Positions 45,135 through 54,056 of a stretch of 64,000 bases of DNA are shown piece after piece. The translations under genes and the position numbers were made by a program. How positions within the stretch are numbered: the first letter of the stretch is position 1; the number at the start of each line of letters is the position of its first letter. The stretch is from contig NZ_CP045643.1 of assembly GCF_009498275.1 (NCBI RefSeq), positions 620,001 through 684,000 of the forward strand. The letters run 5' to 3'. Source of the DNA: Streptomyces fagopyri. GTDB taxonomy: Bacteria; Actinomycetota; Actinomycetes; Streptomycetales; Streptomycetaceae. The notes beneath the pieces were generated by a model. The model made no database searches and was not told the DNA's origin. It saw nothing but the letters and a program-made list of their open reading frames with translations.

Positions 45135-46772
45135 ATGACTGCGGTGATTGCGCCCGAAGGCGTTCGGCAGGAGGACTTCGAGCGCGTCCACACCTACGGC
45201 GGCGTCGCCTTCGGCCCCTCCCTGAGCACCGGGGCCACCATGCCCGGCCGGCTCGCCGCGCGTGCCCGTGCCCGGGGCGACGATCCCTTTCTCACCACCT
45301 TCTCCGAGAAGGGGGAGGAACACACGCTCTCCTACCGCGAGTTCGACCTGCTCAGCCGTCAGGTGGGCGCGTGGATCGCGCGGACGGTGGGTGTCGGCGC
45401 CGGCGACGTCGCCGCGCTGCTGCCCGCCAACGACGCCCTCTCGATCGCGGCCCTCTTCGCCCTTCAGCGCTCCGGCTGCGCGGTGCTGTTGCTCAACCCC
45501 GGTGACCCGCCGGACCGCCTGCGGCAGCAGACCGGCCGGCTCACGGCCAAGGCGGTCCTCAGGTCCCCTTCCGTCGCGGACACGGTCCTCACGGAGGCTG
45601 TCGAACTGCCGACGGCTCCCCACTCGCGCACGGACGCGGCAGCGGCGCACCCGACCTCCGCTCCCCTCGACCCGTGGTCGGACGCGCTGTTCTTCGGGAC
45701 CTCGGGTTCGACGGCCGCCGCCAAGCTCGTCGCCCAGTCGCACTACAACGCGGCTGCGAACGCGGACGCCCTGGTCCGCCACCACGCCCTGCGGCCCGGT
45801 GACCGCCTGCTGGGCTGCCTGCCGGTCCACCATGTCAACGGACTGCACTTCACCGTCTTCGGAACGCTGACGGCCGGGGCGCATCTGGTCCTGGCCCGCG
45901 AGTTCGATCCGTTCGGCTATCCGGAGCTCGTCGAACGGTTCCGGCCCCGTATGGCGAGCGTGGTCCCGAGCATCCTCGAAACGATGCTCGCCGTCCGGCA
46001 GCCGACCCTGCCGTCCACCTTCGACTACTTCGTCACGGCTGCCGCGCCGTTGACCGCGGCGACCGCGCGGGCGATGGCGCGCCAGGTGGGAGCCCGCGTC
46101 CTGCAGGGCTACGGCCTCACCGAGACGACCAACTTCTCCACGACCATGCCGGCGGACCTTCCTGAGGACACCTACCGCCGCATGATGCTGGACACCGACA
46201 TCCCGTCGATCGGCACCCCCTTCCCCGGCAACGACGTGGCCGTGCTGACCGACCGCGGTGATCGTGCCGCGCCCGGGGAGACGGGTGAGATCTGCATGCG
46301 CGGGACCAATGTCATGACGCGGTACGCCGGCAACCCGGAGGCGACGGCGCGGGCGTTCGCCGGCGGCTGGTTCCACTCCGGCGACACCGGCTTTCACCAC
46401 GTGGACGCGGAGACCGGCCGGACCTTCCTCGTCATCACCGGCAGACGGAAGAACATCGCGAAGGTACGCGGAGAATCGGTGTCCCTCGACGAGATGGACC
46501 GCGTCCTGCGGTCGGTCCCCCTGGTGGTGGACGCCGCCGCGGTCGCCGTGCCCCACCGGTTCCTCGGCGAGGAGATCGTGGCCGCGGTGGTACTGGCGCC
46601 CGGCACGTCGGACGTCGACCTCCGCCCGGCCCTGTCCGCCGTCTTCTCGCCCGCGGTGCACCCCAGCCGGGTGGCGAGACTCGAAGCGATCCCACGGACA
46701 CGGACCGGCAAGGTCCTGCGACCCGAACTCACCCGGCAGCTGATGGGCTCCGGACCCGACACACAGCCCTGA
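45135..46772 (+). CDS. AMP-dependent acyl/aryl ligase (ANL superfamily)
   Basis: 545 residues. Core motifs: 'FFGTSGSTAAAKLVAQS' (P-loop-like, ~187-203; the usual Gly-x-Pro-Lys is Ala-Ala-Ala-Lys), 'GYGLTETTNFS', 'FHSGDTGFHHVD', 'GRRKNIAKVRGESVSLDEMDRVL' hinge, and catalytic Lys526 in 'RTRTGKVLRPEL'. It activates a carboxylic acid as acyl-AMP and loads it on CoA or a carrier protein. The free carrier at 49792 is the obvious acceptor. Substrate cannot be read reliably. Confidence 0.92.
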   Translation: MTAVIAPEGVRQEDFERVHTYGGVAFGPSLSTGATMPGRLAARARARGDDPFLTTFSEKGEEHTLSYREFDLLSRQVGAWIARTVGVGAGDVAALLPANDALSIAALFALQRSGCAVLLLNPGDPPDRLRQQTGRLTAKAVLRSPSVADTVLTEAVELPTAPHSRTDAAAAHPTSAPLDPWSDALFFGTSGSTAAAKLVAQSHYNAAANADALVRHHALRPGDRLLGCLPVHHVNGLHFTVFGTLTAGAHLVLAREFDPFGYPELVERFRPRMASVVPSILETMLAVRQPTLPSTFDYFVTAAAPLTAATARAMARQVGARVLQGYGLTETTNFSTTMPADLPEDTYRRMMLDTDIPSIGTPFPGNDVAVLTDRGDRAAPGETGEICMRGTNVMTRYAGNPEATARAFAGGWFHSGDTGFHHVDAETGRTFLVITGRRKNIAKVRGESVSLDEMDRVLRSVPLVVDAAAVAVPHRFLGEEIVAAVVLAPGTSDVDLRPALSAVFSPAVHPSRVARLEAIPRTRTGKVLRPELTRQLMGSGPDTQP

Positions 46773-46866
46773 CGGCCATCGAGCAGCTCCCGCCGTCATG
46801 AGAAGCAGACGCGACAGCGGGGCCGGTGTACGACGACACACACCGCGCTCCAGGACAGGAGTCCCC

Positions 46867-48237
46867 ATGTCCTTGCGACAGGACACGACCAGGCTGACCG
46901 ACCCGCGTACCGGGATCCAGCGGCAGGAGATACCGGTCAGCGACGCACACACGGTGGCCGGCGCGGCGGCCCGCGCCCGGCAGGCACAACCGGCCTGGGC
47001 GGCACTGACCCCGGCACGGCGGTCCCGGCTGCTGCTCCGGCTCGCGGACTCGATCGAGGACCACGCCGACGAGTACGTCGCCGCCGAGCGGGCCGGTACC
47101 GGCAAACCCGAGGCGGAGGCCCGGGGCGAGGTCGAGCAGAGCGCCGATGTACTGCGCTTCTTCGCGGGGGCCCTGCGGACCGGGACCAGCCCGGCCGCCG
47201 GCCATCTGCTGCCCGGACGCGAGAGCTGGGTCCGGTGGGAACCGCTGGGCGTGGTCGCCGCGATCGTGCCCTGGAACTATCCGTTCCTGATGACCATGTG
47301 GCGGGCCGCGCCGGCTCTCGCGGCCGGGAACACCGTGGTCGTCAAGCCTGCCGAGACCACACCCGACTCGGCCTTGACGCTCGGCCGGTACTGCGAGGAG
47401 ATCCTCGGGCCGGGGGTTCTGACCGTGGTGCCGGGAGACCGGGAGACCGGGCGTCTGCTGGTCGGCACCCCCGTGGACGCGGTGGCCTTCACCGGAAGCA
47501 CCGCGGGAGGCCTGGACGTGGTGCGGAGGGCGGGCCTGCGCCGGGTGAGCCTGGAACTGGGCGGCAACGGCCCCGCGGTGGTGCTCCCCGACGCGGACGA
47601 GGACACGTACCGGGCACTCGTCCAGGCCTGCACCTACAACGCCGGCCAGAGCTGCGCCTCCCCCGCCCGGGTCATCACCCTGCGCGAGAACTACGAGGAG
47701 GTCGTCGAGGGCCTGGCGAAGGCGATGGCGGCCCGATCCGCCGGAACGGACTTCGGTCCGCTCAACAACCCGGACCAGGCGGCCCGGTACGACCGGGTCC
47801 TGGAGAGCAGCGCGGCCGGTGTCCGGCACGTCGGCGACATCGCCACGCGGCCCGGCGAGGCCGGCGGGTACTGGCGTCCGGGCCAGATCCTGGCAGACCT
47901 GCCGCCCCAGGACCCCGCCGTCCAGGAGGAGATCTTCGGACCGGTGCTGACCGTCCAGGCGGTGGCCGGGCACGACGAAGCGGTCGCGATGGCCAACGGC
48001 GTCCCGCAGGCCCTCGGCGCCAGTGTGTGGAGCGCGTCGGTGGACACGGCCCTGGCCCTGGCGGGTTCACTCGACGCCGGGGAGGTCTGGGTGAACTGCC
48101 ACCTGGAGCAGACCCCGGAGCTTCCGCACGGCGGGCGCCGAGGCTCGGGGCACGGCACCGATCTGAGCGTGCTCGCGCTGTCCGACTACCAGCGGCCCAA
48201 GACCGTCACGGTCCGCCGCCCGGGGCCGGAGCGATGA
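46867..48237 (+). CDS. NAD(P)-dependent aldehyde dehydrogenase
   Basis: 456 residues, slightly shorter than usual at the C-terminus. Catalytic C263 in 'NAGQSCASPAR', Glu230 in 'LELGGNGP', N137 in 'PWNYPF', cofactor Lys160 in 'VVVKPAE', 'FTGSTAGG' turn. It oxidises an aldehyde to an acid, possibly the substrate of the upstream ligase. ATG at 46867 with AGGAG. The GNAT gene starts inside its stop codon (ATGA). Confidence 0.93.
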   Translation: MSLRQDTTRLTDPRTGIQRQEIPVSDAHTVAGAAARARQAQPAWAALTPARRSRLLLRLADSIEDHADEYVAAERAGTGKPEAEARGEVEQSADVLRFFAGALRTGTSPAAGHLLPGRESWVRWEPLGVVAAIVPWNYPFLMTMWRAAPALAAGNTVVVKPAETTPDSALTLGRYCEEILGPGVLTVVPGDRETGRLLVGTPVDAVAFTGSTAGGLDVVRRAGLRRVSLELGGNGPAVVLPDADEDTYRALVQACTYNAGQSCASPARVITLRENYEEVVEGLAKAMAARSAGTDFGPLNNPDQAARYDRVLESSAAGVRHVGDIATRPGEAGGYWRPGQILADLPPQDPAVQEEIFGPVLTVQAVAGHDEAVAMANGVPQALGASVWSASVDTALALAGSLDAGEVWVNCHLEQTPELPHGGRRGSGHGTDLSVLALSDYQRPKTVTVRRPGPER

Positions 48238-48785
48238 CCGGGAGCACGGCCGTGGACTGGACCTGGGAAACGGCCGAGGACCCGGACGAGGTGCACGCCC
48301 TGCTCCGCGCCTGCGACGCGTACCAGGCGCGGCGGTACGGGTCGCCGGCCCCCGTACGGAACACCGGCACGACCGAACGCCGGGTCCGCTCGGGCGAGGT
48401 CCACCTGCTGCGTCACGACGGTGAGGTCGCCGGGATGTTCACCCTGTCCTGGGACCCGCCGTTCACCCTGGCCGCGGACGCCTTTCCACCGGCGGTCAGG
48501 CCGGCCTACCTCGGTCGTCTCGCCGTCGCGCCGCGGTTGCTGGCCGACAGCGCGCCGACCGGGGCGACCTGTGTGCGCCGCGCCGCGGAACTGGCCTCGG
48601 CCCGAGGCGCCGACGCCCTACGGTCCGAGGCAAATCCGGATCTGGCCGGCACCGTGAAGCTGCTGGAACTGCTCGGCTTCCGCCGGCACGGCGACGTCCT
48701 GACGGACGCTGCGGGACGTCGCACCGTGCGCCTCCAGAAGAGCTTCGGACCTGGCCCGGCCGCCAGGTCGGAGGAGAGCCGATGA
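48234..48785 (+). CDS. GNAT-family N-acyltransferase
   Basis: 183 residues. GNAT fold: 'EDPDEVHALLRACD' first helix, 'GEVHLLRHDGEVAGMFTLSWDPPF' strands, 'AYLGRLAVAPRLL' (beta4, pantetheine binding), a shortened P-loop region, and 'DALRSEANPDLAGTVKLLELLGFRRHGDV' C-terminal part. It would transfer an acyl group from CoA or from a carrier protein to an amine. It overlaps both neighbours by 4 bp, with the aldose epimerase behind and the aldehyde dehydrogenase ahead. Confidence 0.85.
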   Translation: MTGSTAVDWTWETAEDPDEVHALLRACDAYQARRYGSPAPVRNTGTTERRVRSGEVHLLRHDGEVAGMFTLSWDPPFTLAADAFPPAVRPAYLGRLAVAPRLLADSAPTGATCVRRAAELASARGADALRSEANPDLAGTVKLLELLGFRRHGDVLTDAAGRRTVRLQKSFGPGPAARSEESR

Positions 48786-49780
48786 ACATTCGGAAGGAGA
48801 CGGTGGGCAGCACTCGGGGGCACGCCGGCCAGTCCCCGACCCCCGTCGACTCCTACACCCTGGACACGGGCGAGGGCCTCACCGTGGTGGTCTGGACCTA
48901 CGGAGCGTCCACGATCGAGGTCCTGACACCGGATCGCTCCGGCCGGGTCGACAACACCGTGGTCCGGCTCCCGGATCTGAGCAGCTACCAGGACAGGCGA
49001 CGCAACCCCTACGTCGGGGCGACGCTCGGACGCTACTGCCGGGTCGTCGGAGACGGGACGATCCGGCTGGACGGCGTCGAGCACGAGCTCGACCGGAACG
49101 AGGGCAAGCACCATGTGCACGGCGGCGGCATCGGGTTCGACCGCTATGTGTGGGAGGCCGACGCCGAGCGCCGGGACGACGAACTGCTCCTCCACCTCAG
49201 CCTGGTCACCCCCGACGGTGACCAGGGCTATCCGGGGACGCTGTCCGCCGAGGTGATCTACCGCGTGGACCGCCACCGGCGGCTCACCTTCGAGTACCAG
49301 GCCACCTCGACGGCCCCCACGGTGGTAGGGCTGACCAACCACGCCTTCTGGAATCTGGCCGGTTCGGGCACCGTGGACCAGCAGCGGCTCGCCGTCAACG
49401 CCGATCGGGCCATGGTGTTCGACGGTGATCTGGTGCCGCTCCCCGGACCGCCCGCCCCCATCGCCGGTACCGCGCTCGACTACCGCGAACCGCGCCCGAT
49501 CGGGGATGCCCTGATCGACAACTGCTTCGTGCTCGACGACCCGGCCTGGGCCGCGGAACTGTACGACCCGGCCGGCGGGCGCGCCATGAGGGTGACCACC
49601 GACCAGCCGGGTCTGGGCGTGTACTCGGCGGACAAATTCACCGACCGTCCGCGCGCCGGCCTCTGTCTGGAAGCCGGCGCCCTCCCCGACCCGCCCGGCC
49701 GCAACGCCTCGCCCTTCTCACGGCTCGATCCGGGCGAGGTCTACCGGCACCGGACGACGCACGAGTTCCTGATCCGCTGA
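48782..49780 (+). CDS. Aldose 1-epimerase (GalM family)
   Basis: 332 residues. Catalytic residues of the family are present: His in 'EGKHHVHGGGIGFDRYVWEA', His in 'LTNHAFWNLAG', and Glu in 'GLCLEAGALPDPP'. It interconverts the anomers of a free sugar, so its presence in the operon suggests a sugar intermediate. ATG at 48782, 4-bp overlap with the GNAT gene, GGAGGAG upstream. The carrier protein gene follows after 11 bp. Confidence 0.92.
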   Translation: MNIRKETVGSTRGHAGQSPTPVDSYTLDTGEGLTVVVWTYGASTIEVLTPDRSGRVDNTVVRLPDLSSYQDRRRNPYVGATLGRYCRVVGDGTIRLDGVEHELDRNEGKHHVHGGGIGFDRYVWEADAERRDDELLLHLSLVTPDGDQGYPGTLSAEVIYRVDRHRRLTFEYQATSTAPTVVGLTNHAFWNLAGSGTVDQQRLAVNADRAMVFDGDLVPLPGPPAPIAGTALDYREPRPIGDALIDNCFVLDDPAWAAELYDPAGGRAMRVTTDQPGLGVYSADKFTDRPRAGLCLEAGALPDPPGRNASPFSRLDPGEVYRHRTTHEFLIR

Positions 49781-49791
49781 GGAGGCCAGAC

Positions 49792-50064
49792 ATGGACCCG
49801 ACTCTCGCCACCGTGACCCAGATCGTCCGGCGTGTACTGCCCGAGGAACGGGCCGCTGAGCTGTCAAGTCCCGACAGCGAGCTCCACACGCTCCGGCTCG
49901 GGTCGCTGGAACTGGTGAGCCTGCTGGTCGCACTCGAGGACACGTTCTCCGTACGGTTCCCCGCGGACGCGATGCACCGCGACACCTTCGAAAGCGTGCG
50001 CACCATCACCGAAGCCCTCCGGGCGACGCTCCGGACGGAGGGTCCCGATGCCGGTACACGGTGA
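49792..50064 (+). CDS. Free-standing acyl/peptidyl carrier protein
   Basis: 90 residues with a typical four-helix carrier pattern and phosphopantetheine attachment at S38 in 'LRLGSLELVSLLVALEDTFSV' (LGS instead of the more common DS). It carries a thioester-bound intermediate, probably loaded by the AMP ligase at 45135. GAGGAGG upstream of ATG 49792. Overlaps the next gene by 17 bp. Confidence 0.9.
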   Translation: MDPTLATVTQIVRRVLPEERAAELSSPDSELHTLRLGSLELVSLLVALEDTFSVRFPADAMHRDTFESVRTITEALRATLRTEGPDAGTR

Positions 50065-51049
50065 AGCCGTCCGGTTCGGTGTCCATTCCGGCCAGCAGAA
50101 CCACACGTTCGGGGAATCCCTGGAGCTGTGGCAGCGCGCCGAGGCACTCGGGTATCAATGGGCGTCCGTCTTCGACCACTTCAGGCCTCCGCTGGGCGGC
50201 CCCGGCGGTCCCTGCCTCGACGGGATGACGCTGCTGGCCGCGCTGGCGGCTCGGACCAGCCGCATCCGGTGCGCCCTGCTGGTCTCCGCCCCCACCTGGC
50301 GTCACCCGGCGGTCGCGGCCGTCATGGCCGCGACCATCGACCACATCTCCGGCGGGCGCCTGGAGTTCGGCCTGGGCGCGGCGGGCCCCGATCTCGGCTA
50401 CACGCAGTACGGCATTCCGTTCCCTCCGGCCGGAGCGCGTATGGATCTGCTGGACGAGGCGTGCCGGGTGACGCGGGCGCTGTGGACGGAGGAGGTCTCC
50501 GACTTCTCCGGGCGGTATGTCCAGCTGAGTTCGGCCCATTTGGCGCCCAAGCCCGTGCAGCCGAGGATTCCGCTGGTGATAGGCGGCGACGGCGAACGGC
50601 GGCTGCTGCGGATCGTGGCCGAGCACGCCGATATCTGGAACACACTGGCCGGCACCCCCGAGTCCTATCGGCGCAAGTGCGAGGCGCTCGCGCGGCATTG
50701 CGCCGCGGTCGGTCGAGCCCCGGAGGAGATCCGCAGGTCCGTCACCTTCCGGGCGGTACTGGCCGAGGACGAGCGGGAGGCGAGGGCCCGCAAGGCCGAA
50801 CTGCTGCGACGTCTCCCCGCGGACTCGCCGCTGCTGGACGAGTACGTGACGTTCGGGACGCCCGAACAGTGTGTCGCCGACCTGCTTCGATTCCGCGAAC
50901 TGGGCGTCACGGACTTCGTGCTCGGGGTCCGGCCGCCGATCGACTGGCAGACCGTCGAACTGGTGGCCCGGCACGTGATGCCCGCCGTGGCCTCCTCCCC
51001 GCCACCGGAAAGGTACGCCTCCGGGACCGGAGCGGTTACCGCCCAATGA
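50048..51049 (+). CDS. Luciferase-like (LLM) flavin-dependent oxidoreductase
   Basis: 333 residues, TIM barrel of the F420/FMN luciferase-like family: 'FGVHSGQQNHTFGESLELWQRAEALGYQWASVFDHF' start, 'HPAVAAVMAATIDHISGGRLEFGLGAA' core, 'PLVIGGDGERRLLRIVAEHADIWN' cofactor-binding strand. In carrier-protein pathways such enzymes hydroxylate or oxidise tethered intermediates. The overlap with the carrier gene fits that role. ATG at 50048 with GGAGGG. Confidence 0.92.
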   Translation: MPVHGEAVRFGVHSGQQNHTFGESLELWQRAEALGYQWASVFDHFRPPLGGPGGPCLDGMTLLAALAARTSRIRCALLVSAPTWRHPAVAAVMAATIDHISGGRLEFGLGAAGPDLGYTQYGIPFPPAGARMDLLDEACRVTRALWTEEVSDFSGRYVQLSSAHLAPKPVQPRIPLVIGGDGERRLLRIVAEHADIWNTLAGTPESYRRKCEALARHCAAVGRAPEEIRRSVTFRAVLAEDEREARARKAELLRRLPADSPLLDEYVTFGTPEQCVADLLRFRELGVTDFVLGVRPPIDWQTVELVARHVMPAVASSPPPERYASGTGAVTAQ

Positions 51050-51095
51050 GCCTGAGATGGATTCTGGCCATTCGCCGGGTGAGGCGCGCAGCGTA

Positions 51096-51133
51096 ATCTC
51101 GGACACGGATCATCTCGGAGTCGGAATCTCGGA
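51096..51133 (+). promoter_or_regulatory. Three direct repeats ATCTCGGA, probable activator site
   Basis: Perfect copies at 51096-51103, 51112-51119 and 51126-51133 (start-to-start 16 and 14 bp), 64 bp before the ABM-fold gene. Short direct repeats upstream of an operon are the usual binding pattern of SARP activators. This is the only gap over 140 bp within the first rightward gene run. Confidence 0.5.
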
Positions 51134-51196
51134 AGAATCCCAGTTCTCCGCAGTGCGTGAACAGGCTGATGAACTAGACCAGGAGGCACTGAATCA

Positions 51197-51526
51197 ATGG
51201 TCACCGTAGTTGAGACCTGGCGGCTCAGAGACGAATTCGCCGGTCAGGCCCTGGAACTCATGCAGGACATGGACGAACTGGTCGGGCCGCCGGCTCACGT
51301 GGATCCGGGATGGTGCGAGCACGGTCGCTTCTTCCAGCGTCAGAGCAGTCCGGGCGAGATCTGGATGATGTACGCGTGGCGGAGCAGGTCCGAGCACGAG
51401 GAGTTCATCAGGAACGAGGAGCTTCTCCTCGCCGATTTCTACGCCAAGTACTGCGTCGGGCCTCGCGAGATAACGTACTTCACCGAGCTTCCGGTGGACG
51501 TGGATGCCGCCGACGGCGGCTCCTGA
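51197..51526 (+). CDS. ABM-fold (antibiotic biosynthesis monooxygenase-like) small protein
   Basis: 109 residues with a ferredoxin-like alpha+beta pattern: 'VTVVETWRLRDEFAGQALELMQDMDELV', 'RFFQRQSSPGEIWMMYAWRSRSEHEEFIRNEELLLADF', 'YFTELP'. Members are cofactor-free monooxygenases, heme-related proteins or cyclase-like dimers; no catalytic residue can be assigned. ATG 51197 with AGGAGG. It starts a new run of genes behind the ATCTCGGA repeats, 16 bp upstream of the decarboxylase gene. Confidence 0.75.
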   Translation: MVTVVETWRLRDEFAGQALELMQDMDELVGPPAHVDPGWCEHGRFFQRQSSPGEIWMMYAWRSRSEHEEFIRNEELLLADFYAKYCVGPREITYFTELPVDVDAADGGS

Positions 51527-51542
51527 GAACTGGGGGGAGAAG

Positions 51543-53054
51543 ATGGCTGAGGAAGCAGGGGATTGGGATCCGGCCGCCTTCGAGGAGTACGGCCGTGAGG
51601 TGATCTCCCTGATCCGGGAGCACTTCGAGACCATCCGGGACATTCCCGTGGCCGTCCCGCGGGATCCGCGGGAACTGCGGACTTCGCTGCACGCGGAACT
51701 GCCCGAGGCGGGTGAGGACTTCTCGCGCATCCTTGCCGATACGCGCGAGAAGGTGATTCCCGGTCTCGTGCAATGGAACCACCCGTCGTTCCACGGCTAT
51801 TTTCCCACCTCCGCGAGCCTGCCAGGTGTCCTGGCGGAGACCCTGACGGCGGCACTGAACGTCAACTCCATGCTGTGGCAGACCAGTCCCGCCGCGTCCG
51901 CTCTCGAAGAGGTGGTGCTGCGCTGGATCGCCCGCATGGCCGGCTACCCGGAGGACGCGGACGGCCTCCTGGTCAGCGGTGCTTCGCTGGCGAATCTCTA
52001 CGCCCTGACGGCCGCGCGGGACCACGCTCTCGACTTCGACGTCAGGGAACGGGGAACGGCGGGACCCGGTGTGCCGACGCTGCGCATCTACACGTCGGAC
52101 CAGGCCCACAGCTCGGTCGAGAAGGCCGCGATCACACTGGGGACAGGGCTCGCCAACGTCGTCCGGGTGCCGTCCGACGAGCGGTACCGCATGCGACCGG
52201 ATCTGCTGGACGAGGCGATCCGGCGCGACCTGGCCGCCGGGCTGCGGCCGTTGGCGGTGGTGGCGACGGTGGGGACCACCTCGGTGGGCGCGGCGGATCC
52301 CCTCGGTCCCATCGCGGAGGTCTGTGCCAGGCACGACGTCTGGCTGCACGTGGACGCCGCGTACGGTGGCCTCTACCGCATCGCGCCGTCACTGGCCGGC
52401 ACCCTCGAAGCTCCCGCGGTCGGCGACTCGCTGGTGGTCAACCCGCAGAAGACCCTGTTCGTGCCACTGGACGCCACCGCGCTCTACTGCCGTCGCCGGG
52501 GTGCGCTGGCGAACACCTTCCGGCTCGTGCCCGAGTATCTGAGAACCGCTCACGAGGGCGACACGCGCGACTTCATGGACCTGTCGCCCCAGCTCGGCCG
52601 CGGATTCCGGGCCCTGAAGCTGTGGTGGGTGATCAGGTCCTTCGGACGTGCGGGTCTGGCCTCCCGGCTCGACCGGTCCGTCGGGATCGCGGACTGGCTG
52701 CGGGCGTCCGTCTCACGGCATCCCGACTGGAGGTGCCCTGTCTCGTCGTCCTATCCCTTGGTGTGTCTGCGCTACGAACCCGAGGTGATCCGTGACGACG
52801 ACCGGCTCTCCGAAGTCCGGAGACGAGAAGTCACCGATGCGCTCAATGCCCGGATCCTCAGGGCGGTCAACGCGTCGGGAACCACTTTCCTGTCACACGC
52901 CGTGATCCGCGACGGCTATGTGATGCGGCTGTCCATCGGCAATATCCGCACGGTCCGTGGCGATGTGGAGCGAGCCTGGGGCGAGATCAACCGGATTGCC
53001 GAGAAGGAGTTGGCGGAGTTGATGTCGCTAGAAGCATGGACGGAATCAGCATGA
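51543..53054 (+). CDS. PLP-dependent group II (aromatic) amino-acid decarboxylase
   Basis: 503 residues. Motifs of the aromatic amino-acid decarboxylase family: 'HPSFHGYFPTSASLPGVLAETL', H189 in 'QAHSSVEKAA', D271 in 'HVDAAYGG', and PLP-binding K303 in 'VVNPQKTLFVPLDAT' (the family usually has NPHKW). It may decarboxylate tyrosine, homotyrosine or hydroxyphenylglycine, all plausible given the neighbours, or act as an aldehyde synthase. ATG 51543, strong G-rich site. The PhyH gene starts within its stop codon. Confidence 0.92.
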   Translation: MAEEAGDWDPAAFEEYGREVISLIREHFETIRDIPVAVPRDPRELRTSLHAELPEAGEDFSRILADTREKVIPGLVQWNHPSFHGYFPTSASLPGVLAETLTAALNVNSMLWQTSPAASALEEVVLRWIARMAGYPEDADGLLVSGASLANLYALTAARDHALDFDVRERGTAGPGVPTLRIYTSDQAHSSVEKAAITLGTGLANVVRVPSDERYRMRPDLLDEAIRRDLAAGLRPLAVVATVGTTSVGAADPLGPIAEVCARHDVWLHVDAAYGGLYRIAPSLAGTLEAPAVGDSLVVNPQKTLFVPLDATALYCRRRGALANTFRLVPEYLRTAHEGDTRDFMDLSPQLGRGFRALKLWWVIRSFGRAGLASRLDRSVGIADWLRASVSRHPDWRCPVSSSYPLVCLRYEPEVIRDDDRLSEVRRREVTDALNARILRAVNASGTTFLSHAVIRDGYVMRLSIGNIRTVRGDVERAWGEINRIAEKELAELMSLEAWTESA

Positions 53055-53968
53055 CGGCGAACACATGGGAATTCACGCTGACCGAGGAGGAGATCGAACT
53101 CCTCCCCTCGGACAGTGACGTCGAGTTCTACGCGGAACACGGGTGGTACCTGTCGAAGAAACTCTTCACCGACGGGGAGGTGGAGCGGTTGGAGGCGGCG
53201 AGCGAGGCCTTCTACGCCGGCCGTGTGGACCGCCCGCTGCCGGGCCGGCCTCCGCGCCTGGCCTACTGGAAGCCGGAGAAGGGCCCGGTTCAGCGGCACA
53301 ACGACTACATCCACTACGAGAGCGCCGACATCGGTGCCACTCTGCGGAAGCCGTTGCTGGGAGCGGTGGCGGCACGCCTCTGCGGCGCGACGGAGATCCG
53401 GATATTCCAGTCCACGCTCATCTTCAAGCCGCCGCGCCCGGACGAGCCGAGCAATATCGTCCCCTGGCACTTCGACGGAGACTACTGGGCCACGTCGGCA
53501 TCGGAACGGATGCTCACCGCTTTCATTCCGTTTCACGACTGCGACGAGCGCATGGGGACGATCACGATGATCGACGGCAGCAACCGGTGGCAGGAGGCGA
53601 GCGAGGACAACGTCACCTCGATGCACTTCGCCGACCGCGACCGGAACGACCTCGAATCCATTCTGGCGCGGAACGCCAGGTTCAATGGAACCGAGGTGCG
53701 GAAGGTGCCCATGATCATCCCCAAGGGGCACGCCAGCTTCCATCACAGCCACACGTACCACGGGAGCGGCGAGAACCGTTCCGCCGCGCCGAGGCGTGCC
53801 GTGTCCCTGCACCTTCAGGACGGCGAGAACGCCTACCAGGAATACCGCCTGCCCGACGGCGGGACAGCCTCGTACAACCATGACTTCCTGGTCCGCCGAA
53901 CACCGGAGGGAACACCCGATTACGCCGATCCGGAGTTCTGCCCGGTGATGTGGAGGGGGAAGGCGTGA
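53051..53968 (+). CDS. Phytanoyl-CoA dioxygenase (PhyH)-family Fe(II)/2-oxoglutarate oxygenase
   Basis: 305 residues. Iron ligands H140 and D142 in 'VPWHFDGDYW', distal His probably H237 in 'HTYHGSGENRS', and a downstream Arg in 'APRRAVSLH' for 2-oxoglutarate. PhyH-type enzymes hydroxylate or rearrange amino acids and other small substrates in secondary metabolism. Start taken at ATG 53051, overlapping the decarboxylase stop (ATGA); an in-frame ATG at 53036 is the alternative. Confidence 0.9.
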   Translation: MTANTWEFTLTEEEIELLPSDSDVEFYAEHGWYLSKKLFTDGEVERLEAASEAFYAGRVDRPLPGRPPRLAYWKPEKGPVQRHNDYIHYESADIGATLRKPLLGAVAARLCGATEIRIFQSTLIFKPPRPDEPSNIVPWHFDGDYWATSASERMLTAFIPFHDCDERMGTITMIDGSNRWQEASEDNVTSMHFADRDRNDLESILARNARFNGTEVRKVPMIIPKGHASFHHSHTYHGSGENRSAAPRRAVSLHLQDGENAYQEYRLPDGGTASYNHDFLVRRTPEGTPDYADPEFCPVMWRGKA

Positions 53969-54056
53969 AGGTCCACCGCGAGGCAGAGCACACGACCCGG
54001 CCGTCTCTCCGGTTCGCACCCCGGATCATCGGCCACTGAATTTTAGGAGTTCCCCC

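Noticed and set aside
44490..47105. Long leftward open frame opposite the cupin, ligase and dehydrogenase genes
   Set aside because: It covers three real genes on the other strand and has low-complexity Arg/Gly/Val composition typical of antisense frames.
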